Shown in pieces: positions 1-9,376 of a stretch of 64,000 bases of DNA (the first letter of the stretch is position 1; the number at the start of each line of letters is the position of its first letter). The notes below the pieces were generated by a model. That model had not been told where the DNA came from. It worked only from the letters and a program-made list of their open reading frames with translations, and did no database searches. The DNA is taken from contig NZ_JABGCB010000002.1 of assembly GCF_013149295.1 (NCBI RefSeq), forward strand, positions 124,001-188,000. The letters are read 5' to 3'. The DNA is from Novosphingobium sp. SG751A (GTDB taxonomy: Bacteria > Pseudomonadota > Alphaproteobacteria > Sphingomonadales > Sphingomonadaceae). Both the position numbers and the translations under genes were made by a program.

Positions 1-533
1 TGGCCGTGGCGGTGGAAATGGGCGTGTCGGAAGAGATCATCCGCACCGGTTTCGCCAAGTTTGGCGGGGTCAAGCGGCGCTTCACCAAGGTGGGCGAGGT
101 GGCCCTTGATGGCGGGAGCGTGACCATCATCGACGATTACGGCCATCATCCGGTCGAAATCCGCGCCGTTCTGGCCGCCGCGCGCGAAGGCGTGCAGAAC
201 CGCGTGATTGCCGTGGTTCAGCCGCATCGCTTTACGCGCCTGCGCGACCATATGGATGATTTTGCGGCCGCTTTTAACGATGCCGATATTGTCTATGCCG
301 CCCCGGTCTATCCGGCGGGCGAGGCGCCGATTGAGGGCGTCGATTCGGGCGCGCTGGTGGCGGGGATCAAGGATCGCGGGCATCGCAGCGCCCATCTGAT
401 CGGCGGGGCCGACGCGCTGGCGCAGGCTCTGGCCGCGCAGGTGCAGCCGGGCGATATGGTCGTGTGCCTTGGCGCGGGCGATATCACCAAATGGGCGGCG
501 GGCCTTGCCGATGCGATTGCAAAGGCGCGCTGA
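1..533 (+). CDS. murC: UDP-N-acetylmuramate--L-alanine ligase, C-terminal part (truncated by window start)
   Basis: The reading frame is open from the first base and ends at TGA 531-533, so this is the 3' end of a gene that starts outside the window. The product matches the C-terminal domain of Mur ligases: a KRRF motif, then [20 protein letters not shown], then [12 protein letters not shown], all typical of MurC. MurC adds L-alanine to UDP-MurNAc in the cytoplasm, the first peptide step of peptidoglycan synthesis. The identity is supported by the order that follows (murB, ddl, ftsQ, ftsA, ftsZ), which is the dcw cluster. The stop codon overlaps the murB ATG by one base, so the two genes are translationally coupled. 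Confidence 0.95.
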   Translation, partial: AVAVEMGVSEEIIRTGFAKFGGVKRRFTKVGEVALDGGSVTIIDDYGHHPVEIRAVLAAAREGVQNRVIAVVQPHRFTRLRDHMDDFAAAFNDADIVYAAPVYPAGEAPIEGVDSGALVAGIKDRGHRSAHLIGGADALAQALAAQVQPGDMVVCLGAGDITKWAAGLADAIAKAR

Positions 534-1432
534 TGTTTCCACAGGTCGGCCAGATCAAGGTTTCCGGCAAGCTGACGGCCAATGCGCCGTTGGCCCCTTT
601 GGTGTGGTTCAAGAGCGGCGGGCGGGCTGAATGGCTGTTTGAGCCGAAAGATACCGCCGATCTCTGCGCTTTTCTGGAGCAATTGCCGCCGCCGGTGCCG
701 GTCATGGCGCTGGGGCTGGGGTCGAACCTGATCGTGCGCGATGGCGGGGTGCCGGGCGTGGTGATCCGGCTGGGCAAGGCCTTTGCGCAGGTGCGCGAAG
801 TTGAACCCTTGACGCTGGAATGCGGCGGCGGGGCCAGCGGAATCCTCGTGTCCTCCACCGCGCGCGATTGCGGCATCGCAGGGATGGAGTTCCTGCGCAG
901 CATCCCCGGCACGGTGGGCGGTTTCGTGCGGATGAACGGCGGGGCCTATGGGCGCGAGGTCAAGGATATTTTGATCGATTGCGACGTGGTGATCCGCAGC
1001 GGCGAGATTGCCACGCTGCCGTTGAGCGAGCTGGGCTATACCTATCGCCATTCCGATCTGGTCGATGGCTGCATCGTGGTGGCGGCGCGGTTTCGCGGGG
1101 TTGCGGGCGATCCGCAGGCCATTCAGGCCGAGATGGACCGCATCAGCGCCTCGCGCGAGGCCAGCCAACCCCTGCGCAGCAAGACCGGGGGCAGCACGTT
1201 CAAGAACCCCGATGGCGGAAAAGCGTGGGAACTGGTCGATAGGGCCGGTTGCCGGGGGCTGACCCTTGGCGGGGCGCAGGTGTCGGAAAAGCACACCAAT
1301 TTCCTGATCAACACCGGCGAGGCTACCAGCGCGGAGATTGAAGCGCTTGGCGAGGAAGTGCGCCGCCGGGTCAAGGAACAGTCGGGCGTGAGCCTTGAAT
1401 GGGAAATCAAGCGAGTGGGTAACGAAAAGTGA
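533..1432 (+). CDS. murB: UDP-N-acetylenolpyruvoylglucosamine reductase MurB
   Basis: This 299-residue protein is the FAD-dependent NADPH reductase that turns UDP-GlcNAc-enolpyruvate into UDP-MurNAc. Visible family motifs are the FAD-binding GLGSNLIVRDGG near residue 65, SIPGTVGG near 125, and KTGGSTFKNP near 220 with the catalytic serine. The start is placed at ATG 533 because it gives the conserved length and overlaps the murC stop; an upstream in-frame start at 464 would only add a segment read from inside murC. The stop at 1430-1432 overlaps the GTG start of ddl, so murC-murB-ddl reads as one tightly coupled transcript. Confidence 0.97.
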   Translation: MFPQVGQIKVSGKLTANAPLAPLVWFKSGGRAEWLFEPKDTADLCAFLEQLPPPVPVMALGLGSNLIVRDGGVPGVVIRLGKAFAQVREVEPLTLECGGGASGILVSSTARDCGIAGMEFLRSIPGTVGGFVRMNGGAYGREVKDILIDCDVVIRSGEIATLPLSELGYTYRHSDLVDGCIVVAARFRGVAGDPQAIQAEMDRISASREASQPLRSKTGGSTFKNPDGGKAWELVDRAGCRGLTLGGAQVSEKHTNFLINTGEATSAEIEALGEEVRRRVKEQSGVSLEWEIKRVGNEK

Positions 1433-2370
1433 GCATCCCCAAACTTCATGTCGCGGTCCTGATGGGCGGCTGGTCGTCGGAACGCCCCGTCTCGCTGATG
1501 AGCGGCGAGGGTGTGGCCAAGGCGCTGGAGGCGCGCGGGCACAAGGTGACGCGCGTGGATATGGGCCGCGATGTGGCGCAGGTTCTGACCGCCGCGGCGC
1601 CCGATGTGGTGTTCAACGCTCTCCACGGCACGCCGGGCGAGGATGGCACGGTGCAGGGGATGATGGACCTGCTGGGTCTGACCTATACGCATTCGGGGCT
1701 GACCACTTCGGCGATTGCGATCGACAAGGAGCTGACCAAGCAGTTCCTCGTGCCGCATGGCATTCCGATGCCGGGCGGGCGGATTGTGAAGTCGGAGGAA
1801 CTGCACGAGGCCGACCCTCTGCCGCGCCCCTATGTGCTCAAACCTGCCGCCGAGGGGTCGAGCGTGGGCGTGGCGATCGTCACCGACACCGGCAATTACG
1901 GCAACCCGATTGCGCGCGATGTTGAAGGCCCGTGGCAGCATTTCGACGAATTGATGGCCGAGCCATTCATTCGCGGGCTGGAATTGACGACCGCCGTGAT
2001 GGGCAATCAGGCGCTGTGCGTGACCGAATTGAAGCCCAAGACCGGCTTCTATGATTTCGACGCCAAATATACCGATGGCCTGACCGAGCATGTCTGCCCC
2101 GCGCAGATCCCGGACGAAATCGCGGCAAAGTGCAAGGAACTGGCGCTGCGCGCGCATCAGATCCTTGGCTGCAAGGGCACCAGCCGGTCCGATTTCCGCT
2201 GGGACGATGAGAAGGGGCTGGACGGCCTCTATCTGCTCGAAATCAACACCCAGCCGGGGATGACGCCGCTCTCCCTCGTGCCCGAACAGGCGCGCTACCT
2301 GGGCATGAATTATGAAACCTTGGTCGAGGCGATTATTGAGGAAGCCTTGAAGGACGCCGGGAAGCTTTAA
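1429..2370 (+). CDS. ddl: D-alanine--D-alanine ligase
   Basis: The 313-residue product is an ATP-grasp ligase that joins two D-alanines for the peptidoglycan stem peptide. The N-terminal LMGGWSSERPVSLMSG is the Ddl signature, FNALHGTPGEDG follows near residue 65, KPAAEGSSVGV near 140 is the ATP-grasp loop, and LEINTQPGMTPLSL near 275 carries the metal-binding and substrate-binding residues. The GTG start overlaps the murB stop by four bases (GTGA). It lies three bases before ftsQ, in normal dcw order. Length is close to the usual 300-320 residues. Confidence 0.97.
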   Translation: MSIPKLHVAVLMGGWSSERPVSLMSGEGVAKALEARGHKVTRVDMGRDVAQVLTAAAPDVVFNALHGTPGEDGTVQGMMDLLGLTYTHSGLTTSAIAIDKELTKQFLVPHGIPMPGGRIVKSEELHEADPLPRPYVLKPAAEGSSVGVAIVTDTGNYGNPIARDVEGPWQHFDELMAEPFIRGLELTTAVMGNQALCVTELKPKTGFYDFDAKYTDGLTEHVCPAQIPDEIAAKCKELALRAHQILGCKGTSRSDFRWDDEKGLDGLYLLEINTQPGMTPLSLVPEQARYLGMNYETLVEAIIEEALKDAGKL

Positions 2371-2373
2371 GTC

Positions 2374-3738
2374 ATGAGCCAGACCATCCGCCGGGGCGGC
2401 GCCAGCGCCCGCAAGGTGGCCGCCAAGGCCCAATCCGCCCGCAAGGTGGAGGCTGCCCGTGCGCGCACCGGATCGCTGATGGATCAGGTGATGGCGATGC
2501 TGCCCATTTCCGAGGCGCAGCTGCACAAGATCTTTCTCGTGCTGATTCTGGCGGCAGCGGGGGTGTTGCTCTGGGTGGTGGCGGGGTTGGCGGGCGTGCC
2601 CTCGCTGGCCGAACAGCGCGCGGCCAGTCTGGCCACGCAGGCCGGGTTTGCGGTGCGCCGGGTGGAAATCCACGGCGTCAAGAAGCTGAACGAGCAGAAG
2701 GTTTACGAGCGCGTGCTGGGCTCACAGGGGCGTCAGTCGATGACGCGGATCGACCTTGAGGGCATCCGCCAGGATCTGATGACGCTCAGCTGGGTGGAAG
2801 ATGCGCGGATCTCGCGGCAATTGCCCGATACGCTGATCGTGGACATCACCGAGCGCAAGGCGCAGGCGGTGTTGAAGCAGCATAATGAGGATGGCAGCGA
2901 CAGTTTCGTGCTGATCGATGCCACCGGCCATGAATTGCAGGGTATCAGTCCGGGGCGCATCGGCGGCCTGCTGGTGCTGGCGGGCGCGGGGGCCGAGGGG
3001 CAGATGGCGGCGCTCGAAAGCCTTTTGGAGGCAGCGCCCGCGCTGCGCGGACAGGTGGCCGAGGCCGAATGGGTCGGTCATCGCCGCTGGAACCTGACCT
3101 TCAAGAGCGGCCAGACGTTGGCTCTGCCCGAGGGCGTGGAGGCGGGGGCCAAGGCGCTTCAGGCCTTTGCCCGGATGGACGGCACGAATCAGCTGATCGG
3201 GGGCCGCGTGCTGGCTTTTGACATGCGCACGGGCGACCGGATGTATATGCGGATGCGCGGCGATGTGGACCCGGCCAATCCGGGCGCCTCCCTGGCCACG
3301 GGTGGCGCGCCGGTGGCGGGCGTTGTTGCCGCAGGCGTTGCAGGCGCGGTGGCGGCCAAGGCGGTGGCGGTGAAGAGCGAGACGCCCAAGGTGGAGGCCG
3401 CCAAAGAGCCTGTGAAAGAGCCTGTCAAACCGGTGGCTAAACCGACCTCGAAGCCTGCGGCCAAAGCCGAGCCCAAGGCTTTGCTGCACAAGGAGGCGGC
3501 CAAGCCTGCGGCGGTGCATAAGGAAGCGGCAAAGCCTGCCGCCAAACCCGCCGCCAAGCCTGCGGCCAGGGAAGCGCATAAGGATCCGGTGAAAGCGATC
3601 ATCAAGGGGGCGGCCCATAAGGAAGTGGCCCATAAGGAAACCGCTAAGCCCGTGCATAAAGAGCCGACGAAAGCGGTTCACAAGGAAACGGCCAAAACTG
3701 CCGCCAAACCACACGCCAAGACCGGGGAGAAGCACTGA
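2374..3738 (+). CDS. ftsQ: Cell division protein FtsQ with long low-complexity C-terminal tail
   Basis: FtsQ is a bitopic inner-membrane division protein that recruits FtsB/FtsL. The order here is a basic cytoplasmic N-terminus (1-47), one membrane segment (about 50-70, IFLVLILAAAGVLLWVVAGL), a POTRA domain starting near residue 87 (VRRVEIHGVKKLN), and a beta domain to about residue 290. What follows is odd: about 165 extra residues made of Ala, Lys, Pro, Glu and His, with repeated units such as AHKE, VHKEAAKPA and KPAAKPA. At 454 residues the protein is much longer than a typical FtsQ (about 250-310). The tail should be periplasmic and strongly basic. The stop overlaps the ftsA ATG. Confidence 0.93.
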   Translation: MSQTIRRGGASARKVAAKAQSARKVEAARARTGSLMDQVMAMLPISEAQLHKIFLVLILAAAGVLLWVVAGLAGVPSLAEQRAASLATQAGFAVRRVEIHGVKKLNEQKVYERVLGSQGRQSMTRIDLEGIRQDLMTLSWVEDARISRQLPDTLIVDITERKAQAVLKQHNEDGSDSFVLIDATGHELQGISPGRIGGLLVLAGAGAEGQMAALESLLEAAPALRGQVAEAEWVGHRRWNLTFKSGQTLALPEGVEAGAKALQAFARMDGTNQLIGGRVLAFDMRTGDRMYMRMRGDVDPANPGASLATGGAPVAGVVAAGVAGAVAAKAVAVKSETPKVEAAKEPVKEPVKPVAKPTSKPAAKAEPKALLHKEAAKPAAVHKEAAKPAAKPAAKPAAREAHKDPVKAIIKGAAHKEVAHKETAKPVHKEPTKAVHKETAKTAAKPHAKTGEKH

Positions 3739-5024
3739 TGCCCGGTCCGCGCATCGCCCGCGTGTTTGGCGCGGTCAATATCGGTTCTTTCCGCATTTCG
3801 GCGCTGATCGCGGGCCGCGCGGAAAATGGCGACCTGATGGTGCTGGGCAGCGCGCATCGCGCGGCGCAGGGGGTGAAGCGCGGCTATGTCGTCGATATGC
3901 CTGCGGCCACCTATGCCGTGCGCGACGCCATCGAGCGGGCTGAGAAAATGGCCAATACCAGCGTTTCGGGCGTGTGGGTCGGCTGTTCGGGCGCCGGGCT
4001 GGCCAGCAGGATCGCCCATGTCGAAAACGAGATCGGCGGGCGGCGGATCGAGGCGGATGATATTCAGTCGCTGTTGATCGGCGCGCGCGAGGTGATCCAG
4101 CCCGAGGGGCGGATGGTGCTGCATGCCAGCCCGGCGCATTACACGCTGGACGGGGCGCATGGCGTGACCAACCCCAAGGGCCTGCATGCCGAGCGGCTGG
4201 GCGTGGATATTCATGTGATGCTGGCCGATGGCGCGCCGGTGCGCAATTTGACCGAGTCGGTGCAGAACGCGCATCTGGACGTGGAGGCGGTGGTGGCCAG
4301 CCCGATGGCGACCGCGCTGGCCTGTCTGTCGCCCGAAGAGCGCGAGTTGGGGGTGGCCTTGGTCGAATTCGGCGGGGAAGTTACCACCGTTTCGGTCCAT
4401 ATCGCCGGAATGCTGCTCGAACTGCGCACGATTCCCATGGGTTCGGGCGATATTACCGATGCCATCGCCGGGGCTTTGGGCATTCGCCGGTTCCAGGCCG
4501 AGCGCCTCAAATGCGTCAACGGTTCGGCCATCGCCAGCCCGGCCGACCACCGCGAGATGATTCCCGTTCACGGTCCGGGCGAGGAATTCACCGGCCAACT
4601 GGCGCGCCACGCCGATGAGAAAAACCGCATCCCGCGCGCCGAACTCATCAGCATCATCACCGCCCAGCTTTCGACATTGATGGACGAGATTTCCAAAGTC
4701 CTCAAACAAATGGGATTTTCCGGAGTAAAGGGCGCGCAGGTGGTCTTTACCGGCGGGGGTGCCGAACTGGCGGGGCTGGCTGACTTTGCCCAAGGGGCGC
4801 TGGGGCGGCCGGTGCGCATCGGGCGGCCCGCCAACGGCCTGCTCAAGGGCCTGCCCGAGGCCCATGCCACGCCCGGTTTTTCGACGCTGGCGGGCCTTGC
4901 GCTCTACGCCGCGTCCGACCCGCAGGACATCCGCACCATCGGCCCCGCGCGCGGGGGACGGGGCGGGGGCGCGGGTCTGGGCGTGCTGACCCGGTTTTTC
5001 CACGCGATGCGGGATTATTTCTGA
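3738..5024 (+). CDS. ftsA: Cell division protein FtsA
   Basis: FtsA is the actin-like ATPase that tethers FtsZ filaments to the inner membrane. The 428-residue product has the actin/Hsp70-type phosphate-binding start (GAVNIGSFRISALIAG, about 10-25), the FtsA-specific 1C region in the middle, VALVEFGGEVTTVSV near 210 and VVFTGGGAELAGL near 335. The last residues (VLTRFFHAMRDYF) form an amphipathic helix, as expected for the membrane-targeting sequence. It overlaps the ftsQ stop by one base and is separated from ftsZ by 137 bp. Confidence 0.97.
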   Translation: MPGPRIARVFGAVNIGSFRISALIAGRAENGDLMVLGSAHRAAQGVKRGYVVDMPAATYAVRDAIERAEKMANTSVSGVWVGCSGAGLASRIAHVENEIGGRRIEADDIQSLLIGAREVIQPEGRMVLHASPAHYTLDGAHGVTNPKGLHAERLGVDIHVMLADGAPVRNLTESVQNAHLDVEAVVASPMATALACLSPEERELGVALVEFGGEVTTVSVHIAGMLLELRTIPMGSGDITDAIAGALGIRRFQAERLKCVNGSAIASPADHREMIPVHGPGEEFTGQLARHADEKNRIPRAELISIITAQLSTLMDEISKVLKQMGFSGVKGAQVVFTGGGAELAGLADFAQGALGRPVRIGRPANGLLKGLPEAHATPGFSTLAGLALYAASDPQDIRTIGPARGGRGGGAGLGVLTRFFHAMRDYF

Positions 5025-5161
5025 TAGAAGGGCGCCGCAAAACGTCGCAGTTCTGTGGACAAATGGCGCAAACGCTTTGCTTCGCGGCTTGGATATGTGC
5101 AATTTCGCTCGATACGGTGCCGATCCTTTAAATCGGATTACGCACCCGGCAGGAGAAGGCA
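5025..5161. promoter_or_regulatory. ftsA-ftsZ intergenic leader
   Basis: This 137-bp gap is the only sizeable break in the otherwise overlapping murC-ftsZ series, so it probably carries an extra ftsZ promoter. I see no convincing -35/-10 pair. The 3' end has a clear Shine-Dalgarno sequence (CAGGAGAAGGC) seven bases before the ftsZ ATG. Confidence 0.4.
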
Positions 5162-6694
5162 ATGAGCATCAATATTGGCCCCGCCACCGTTGAGGAACTG
5201 CGTCCCCGGATCACTGTGATCGGGGTGGGCGGCGCCGGTGGCAACGCCATCGCCAACATGATCCGCGCCGAAATCGAAGGCGTGGACTTTGTGGTGGCCA
5301 ACACGGACGCGCAGGCGTTGAACAATTCCATCGCCGAGCATCGCATCCAGCTTGGCCCGGAAATCACGCAGGGGCTTGGCGCGGGCTCGCGCCCCGAAGT
5401 GGGCCGCGCGGCGGCTGAGGAAACGCTGGCGGAAATCGACCGCCTGCTCGACGGCGTGCATATGGTCTTTATCGCGGCGGGCATGGGCGGCGGCACCGGC
5501 ACCGGGGCGGCCCCCGTCATTGCCGAGGCGGCGCGCAAGAAGGGCGTGCTGACCGTGGGCGTGGTGACCAAGCCGTTCCTGTTTGAAGGCACGCGCCGCA
5601 TGCGCAGCGCCGACAGCGGCATCGAAGAGCTGCAAAAGCATGTCGATACGCTGATCGTCATTCCCAACCAGAACCTGTTCCTGGTTGCCAAGGCCGAGAC
5701 GACCTTCAAGGAAGCGTTCCAGCTGGCCGACGAAGTGCTGCAGCAGGGCGTGCGCTCGATCACCGACCTGATGGTGATGCCGGGCCTGATCAACCTCGAC
5801 TTTGCCGACGTGCGTTCGGTGATGGCCGAAATGGGCAAGGCGATGATGGGCACGGGCGAGGGCGAAGGCCCGAACCGCGCTCTGGAAGCAGCCGAAAAGG
5901 CGATTGCCAACCCGCTGCTCGACGGCGTGTCGATGCAGGGTGCCAAGGGCGTCATCATCTCGATCATCGGCGGCGACGATATGAAGCTGCTCGAAGTGGA
6001 CGAGGCGGCCAACCACATCCGCGAGCTGGTCGATCCCAATGCCAACATTATCTGGGGCAGCGCGTTCAACCCCGATCTTCAGGGCAAGATCCGCGTCTCG
6101 GTGGTGGCCACCGGCATCGAACAGACTGCGACTCAGGCCGAGGAAGCCTCGCGCCCGTTCAGCCTTCAGGCCGCACGCGGCCCGGCGCGGCCCGGCTTTG
6201 CCCCGACGCAGGCCGTTCCGGTTCAGGCCCAGCCGGTGCATCAGGCGCAGCCCGCAACTTATGCCGCACCGGCGCAGCCCGCCGTGTTCACCCCGATTGC
6301 GCCCGCCCCGGTGGCCGCGCCCGCCGATTCGGTGAACTTTGCCCCGCTGGTTCAGGATCCGGTTCCCTTCGCGTCTGCCCCGTCGCAGGAGCCGCTTGAT
6401 CTGGGCGCGCTGGGCAATGCGGAGGTTCCGGGTCAGGCTCCGGCTGCGCCCAAGCGCGACGAACTGTTGCTGGACGCGAGCCGTCTGGTCGATGAGGACG
6501 AAGCACCGGTGGCCCGCCGCCGTCAGATCGTGCCCGAAGCGCCCGAACCAACCCCTGCGCCGCGTTCGGCCGGGACCTTGTTCGAGCGTATGGCCAATCT
6601 GTCGGCCCGCCGCCGCGATGACAATGAAGATGGCGGCGACGAAGGCGGTTCGATCAACATTCCGCGCTTCCTTGGGCGTCAGAACAACCAGTGA
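5162..6694 (+). CDS. ftsZ: Cell division GTPase FtsZ
   Basis: FtsZ is the tubulin-like GTPase that forms the division ring. The 510-residue protein has the N-terminal [17 protein letters not shown] near residue 48, the tubulin signature [12 protein letters not shown] near 109-120 and the T7-loop region near 205-215 ([11 protein letters not shown]). The globular domain ends near residue 315. A roughly 180-residue Ala/Pro-rich linker follows, then the conserved C-terminal peptide [10 protein letters not shown] that binds FtsA and other partners. The long linker is normal for alphaproteobacteria. A Shine-Dalgarno sequence sits seven bases before the ATG. The stop overlaps the next gene's ATG. 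Confidence 0.98.
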   Translation: MSINIGPATVEELRPRITVIGVGGAGGNAIANMIRAEIEGVDFVVANTDAQALNNSIAEHRIQLGPEITQGLGAGSRPEVGRAAAEETLAEIDRLLDGVHMVFIAAGMGGGTGTGAAPVIAEAARKKGVLTVGVVTKPFLFEGTRRMRSADSGIEELQKHVDTLIVIPNQNLFLVAKAETTFKEAFQLADEVLQQGVRSITDLMVMPGLINLDFADVRSVMAEMGKAMMGTGEGEGPNRALEAAEKAIANPLLDGVSMQGAKGVIISIIGGDDMKLLEVDEAANHIRELVDPNANIIWGSAFNPDLQGKIRVSVVATGIEQTATQAEEASRPFSLQAARGPARPGFAPTQAVPVQAQPVHQAQPATYAAPAQPAVFTPIAPAPVAAPADSVNFAPLVQDPVPFASAPSQEPLDLGALGNAEVPGQAPAAPKRDELLLDASRLVDEDEAPVARRRQIVPEAPEPTPAPRSAGTLFERMANLSARRRDDNEDGGDEGGSINIPRFLGRQNNQ

Positions 6695-8646
6695 TGAAAG
6701 GCACCGGGCAGGCTTTGTCTGTCCGGTGGATAGGGCGCGGCGAGATGAGCGCAGTTTGGCCTGAGCCGCGAAAGTTGCGGGCGGGATTGGCCTGTGTGTT
6801 GCTGGCCGGAGCCTCGGGGCTGGCCGCGCCGGGCGCATGGGCGCAGAGCCCATCAACAAGCACCCCCGTGGTTCAGGGCGAGGGCATGGACGCCAATCGC
6901 GCCATGTCGGCGGCGCTGGCCCGGCTGGGGCGTAATCCGCGCGATATCGAGGCTTTGCTGCAGGCGGGCGAATCGGCGCTGGCGCTGGGTGATACGCAGG
7001 CGGCCATTGGTTTCCTCAGCCGCGCAGACCGTTTGCAGCCCTATCAGCCGCGTGTGATGGCCAGTCTGGCCTCGGCGCGCATGCGGATGCAGGACCCGGT
7101 GACTGCGCTTGGTCTGTTCGAGGATGCGGCCAAGGCGGGGCAGCTGACCGGCGAGCAGATCGCCGATCGCGGGCTGGCCTATGATCTGGTGTCCGACAAT
7201 GTGACGGCGCAGCGCTATTACCGCGAGGCTCTGGCCGCAGGCGCGGGGGATGAAGCAGCGCGGCGTCTGGCGCTGAGTCTGGCGATCATGGGCGACCGGC
7301 GCGCGGTGGAAACCGTGCTGGCGCCCTTGCTGCAAAAGCAGGATCGCGGGGCGTGGCGCATCCGGGCCTTTGCCTTTGCGATCATGGGCCGCGAGGAAGA
7401 AGCGGTGGCGATCACCAATTCGACCATGCCACCCGAAATGGCCAGCGCGATGGCGCCCTATCTGCGCTATATGCGTAAGCTGACCCCGGCACAGCAGGCG
7501 GCGGCGGCCAATCTGGGCTTTTTCCCGCAGCCTTCGCAGATCGGGCAGGAAAACGCCCGCATCGCCGATTATATCGCCGGACAGCATTTGAAGCGCCCCA
7601 GCTTTGCCGGACAGGGCGCGGTGGATCAGGGGCTGGTTCCGGCAGGCGCGCCTTTGGGGACGCGACTGGCGCAGGCGGAAGCCGCGCCCAAGGCCGCCCG
7701 GCGCGGGGCGAGCGAGGAATTGCCGCCGCGCGGCGAGCCGGCGCCGCCCGAACCGATGCCTTCGCGGGTCGATGCGCCCGCCGTGCCGGTTGAACTGGCG
7801 GCGGCCACGTCTGTGCCGCGCCCGGCGCCGCGTGTGGTTGAAGCCCGGCCTGCGGCGACTTTGGCCAGCACGCCTGCGGCCGTGTCGAGCTTTGACCTGT
7901 CGCGCAGCGCCGCCCGCGCGCCGCAGGTGGCAACGGTCGATGGCGATCTTGATCCCGCGCCAAGGCCGGCGGTGGTTGTCGCAGAAACCAGACCTCAGCC
8001 GGTCAAAACCCAACCCGTTGCGCCCGCGCCGGTCAAGGCGCAGCCTGTTGCCCCCGCACCCGTCAAGCTGGCCGTGGCTAAGGTGGCGGCTAAGTCTGCG
8101 CCGGGCAAAAAGCCCAGCTTTGCCGAATTGTTTGAGGATTTCGGCAAGGTTTCGACCGCGACAACCCCGGCCAGCGGCGCAGTGGACATTCGCAAGATCC
8201 AGCCTGCGCATAGTGCGCCTGCCCCTGCGCCGACCCCTACGGCGACGCCGACGCCCGCCCCGGTGGTGTTGAGCGCCAAGGAAAAGGCCGCAGAGAAGAC
8301 CAGGGAAAAGAAGCTGGCCGACAAGGCGGAGAAGGTCGAAAAGGCCGAAAAGGTCAAGGAGGTGGCGCCGCCACAGCACCCCAGCCGCATCTGGGTGCAG
8401 ATCGCCGCCGGGCGCGACAATGAGCGCATTCTTTACGACTGGCGCAAATTGCAGCGCGCCGAGGCTGAGTTGTTCAAGGGGCAGAAGCCCTCGATTTCGG
8501 ACTGGGGGCGCACCGGCCGCGTATTGGTAGGCCCGTTTGAAACCGAAGCGGCGGCCAAAGCGTTTAATGAAAAGGCACATAAGGCTGGCCATGACGGCAG
8601 TTTCGTCTGGATCAGTCCTGCGGGCCAAGTTGTTGATTCTCTGTAA
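6694..8646 (+). CDS. Secreted TPR and SPOR-domain protein coupled to ftsZ
   Basis: The product has an N-terminal signal peptide ending at AWA-Q, then TPR-like helical repeats (roughly 60-200, e.g. ALLQAGESALALGDTQAAIGFL). A long Ala/Pro/Lys-rich region follows, with a charged KAEK stretch near 530-555. The C-terminus is a SPOR domain (about 560-650: WVQIAAGRDNE, then RTGRVLVGPFETEAAAKAFNEK). SPOR domains bind peptidoglycan stripped of stem peptides at division sites, so a periplasmic or outer-membrane division role is a fair inference. The ATG overlaps the ftsZ stop (TGATG). An internal ATG at 6745 gives a more ordinary signal peptide and may be the true start. The specific protein is not named with confidence. 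Confidence 0.8.
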   Translation: MKGTGQALSVRWIGRGEMSAVWPEPRKLRAGLACVLLAGASGLAAPGAWAQSPSTSTPVVQGEGMDANRAMSAALARLGRNPRDIEALLQAGESALALGDTQAAIGFLSRADRLQPYQPRVMASLASARMRMQDPVTALGLFEDAAKAGQLTGEQIADRGLAYDLVSDNVTAQRYYREALAAGAGDEAARRLALSLAIMGDRRAVETVLAPLLQKQDRGAWRIRAFAFAIMGREEEAVAITNSTMPPEMASAMAPYLRYMRKLTPAQQAAAANLGFFPQPSQIGQENARIADYIAGQHLKRPSFAGQGAVDQGLVPAGAPLGTRLAQAEAAPKAARRGASEELPPRGEPAPPEPMPSRVDAPAVPVELAAATSVPRPAPRVVEARPAATLASTPAAVSSFDLSRSAARAPQVATVDGDLDPAPRPAVVVAETRPQPVKTQPVAPAPVKAQPVAPAPVKLAVAKVAAKSAPGKKPSFAELFEDFGKVSTATTPASGAVDIRKIQPAHSAPAPAPTPTATPTPAPVVLSAKEKAAEKTREKKLADKAEKVEKAEKVKEVAPPQHPSRIWVQIAAGRDNERILYDWRKLQRAEAELFKGQKPSISDWGRTGRVLVGPFETEAAAKAFNEKAHKAGHDGSFVWISPAGQVVDSL

Positions 8647-8858
8647 AGCGGAACTGTACTGTTTCAAAATGAGCCGAAGAAAGCGTCTTTTCCACAAGCT
8701 GTGAACAGGCTTATGGAGTTATGCGCAGGGCTTGATCGAATGGCGGCTTGTGCTTGGGGTGAAGAGTGCCCCATGCAAGCTGCGTATCACTAGGCCTCCC
8801 GCGCTCCTTGTCTGATGCTTGGGTCTGGGGCGCGCCGCATCGGGTTCTTGAGACTGGA

Positions 8859-9374
8859 ATGAGCATGATGAGGACTGGCGAGGGCGATTTGGGGCGGCAC
8901 GACGATTGCGCGCCGGTCGAGATGCTCGGACAATTGTTCGAAGCGCGCGGGTGGCATTACGAATTCGTCAGCGATGACGAAATCACCGGCGAGGTACAGG
9001 GCAGTTGGGCGACCTACCAGTTGCGCGCGGTCTGGCGGGCGGAGGACAATGTCCTGCAGTTGCTGTGCCTGCCCGACATTCGCGTGCCCGATGACAAGCG
9101 CCCCGCGATGTTCGAGGTGCTGGGTCTGATCAACGAACAGCTCTGGCTGGGCCATTTCGACATCTGGTCGAACAATACGATGCTGCTCTATCGCCATGGC
9201 CTGCTGCTTAGCGACGATGGGCTGCTCAGCCTGTCTCAGGCGCAGATGCTGGTCGAGGTGGCGGTCGAGGAATGCGATCGGTTCTATCCGGCGTTCCAGT
9301 TCATCCTGTGGGGCGACAAGAGCCCGGCGGATGCTCTGGCCAGCGCGCTGGTCGATGCGGCGGGGGAGGCGTGA
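8859..9374 (+). CDS. YbjN-family protein (type III secretion chaperone-like fold)
   Basis: This 171-residue soluble protein begins MSMMRTGEGDLGRHDD and contains the YbjN/DUF1790-like pattern: an EMLGQLFEARGWHYEF helix-strand start, LRAVWRAEDNVLQLLCLPDIRVP, then INEQLWLGHFDIW and a helical C-terminus ending in a WGDKSPADALASALVDAAGE motif. The biochemical role of the family is not settled. An upstream in-frame GTG at 8766 would add 31 residues without family character, so ATG 8859 was chosen. Its stop lies two bases before the proC ATG, so the two genes are probably co-transcribed, an arrangement I associate with sphingomonads. Confidence 0.82.
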   Translation: MSMMRTGEGDLGRHDDCAPVEMLGQLFEARGWHYEFVSDDEITGEVQGSWATYQLRAVWRAEDNVLQLLCLPDIRVPDDKRPAMFEVLGLINEQLWLGHFDIWSNNTMLLYRHGLLLSDDGLLSLSQAQMLVEVAVEECDRFYPAFQFILWGDKSPADALASALVDAAGEA

Positions 9375-9376
9375 TC

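Noticed and set aside
464..532. N-terminal extension of MurB
   Set aside because: The 23 added residues are read from inside murC in another frame and do not resemble any MurB; ATG 533 gives the normal N-terminus and the coupled TGATG.
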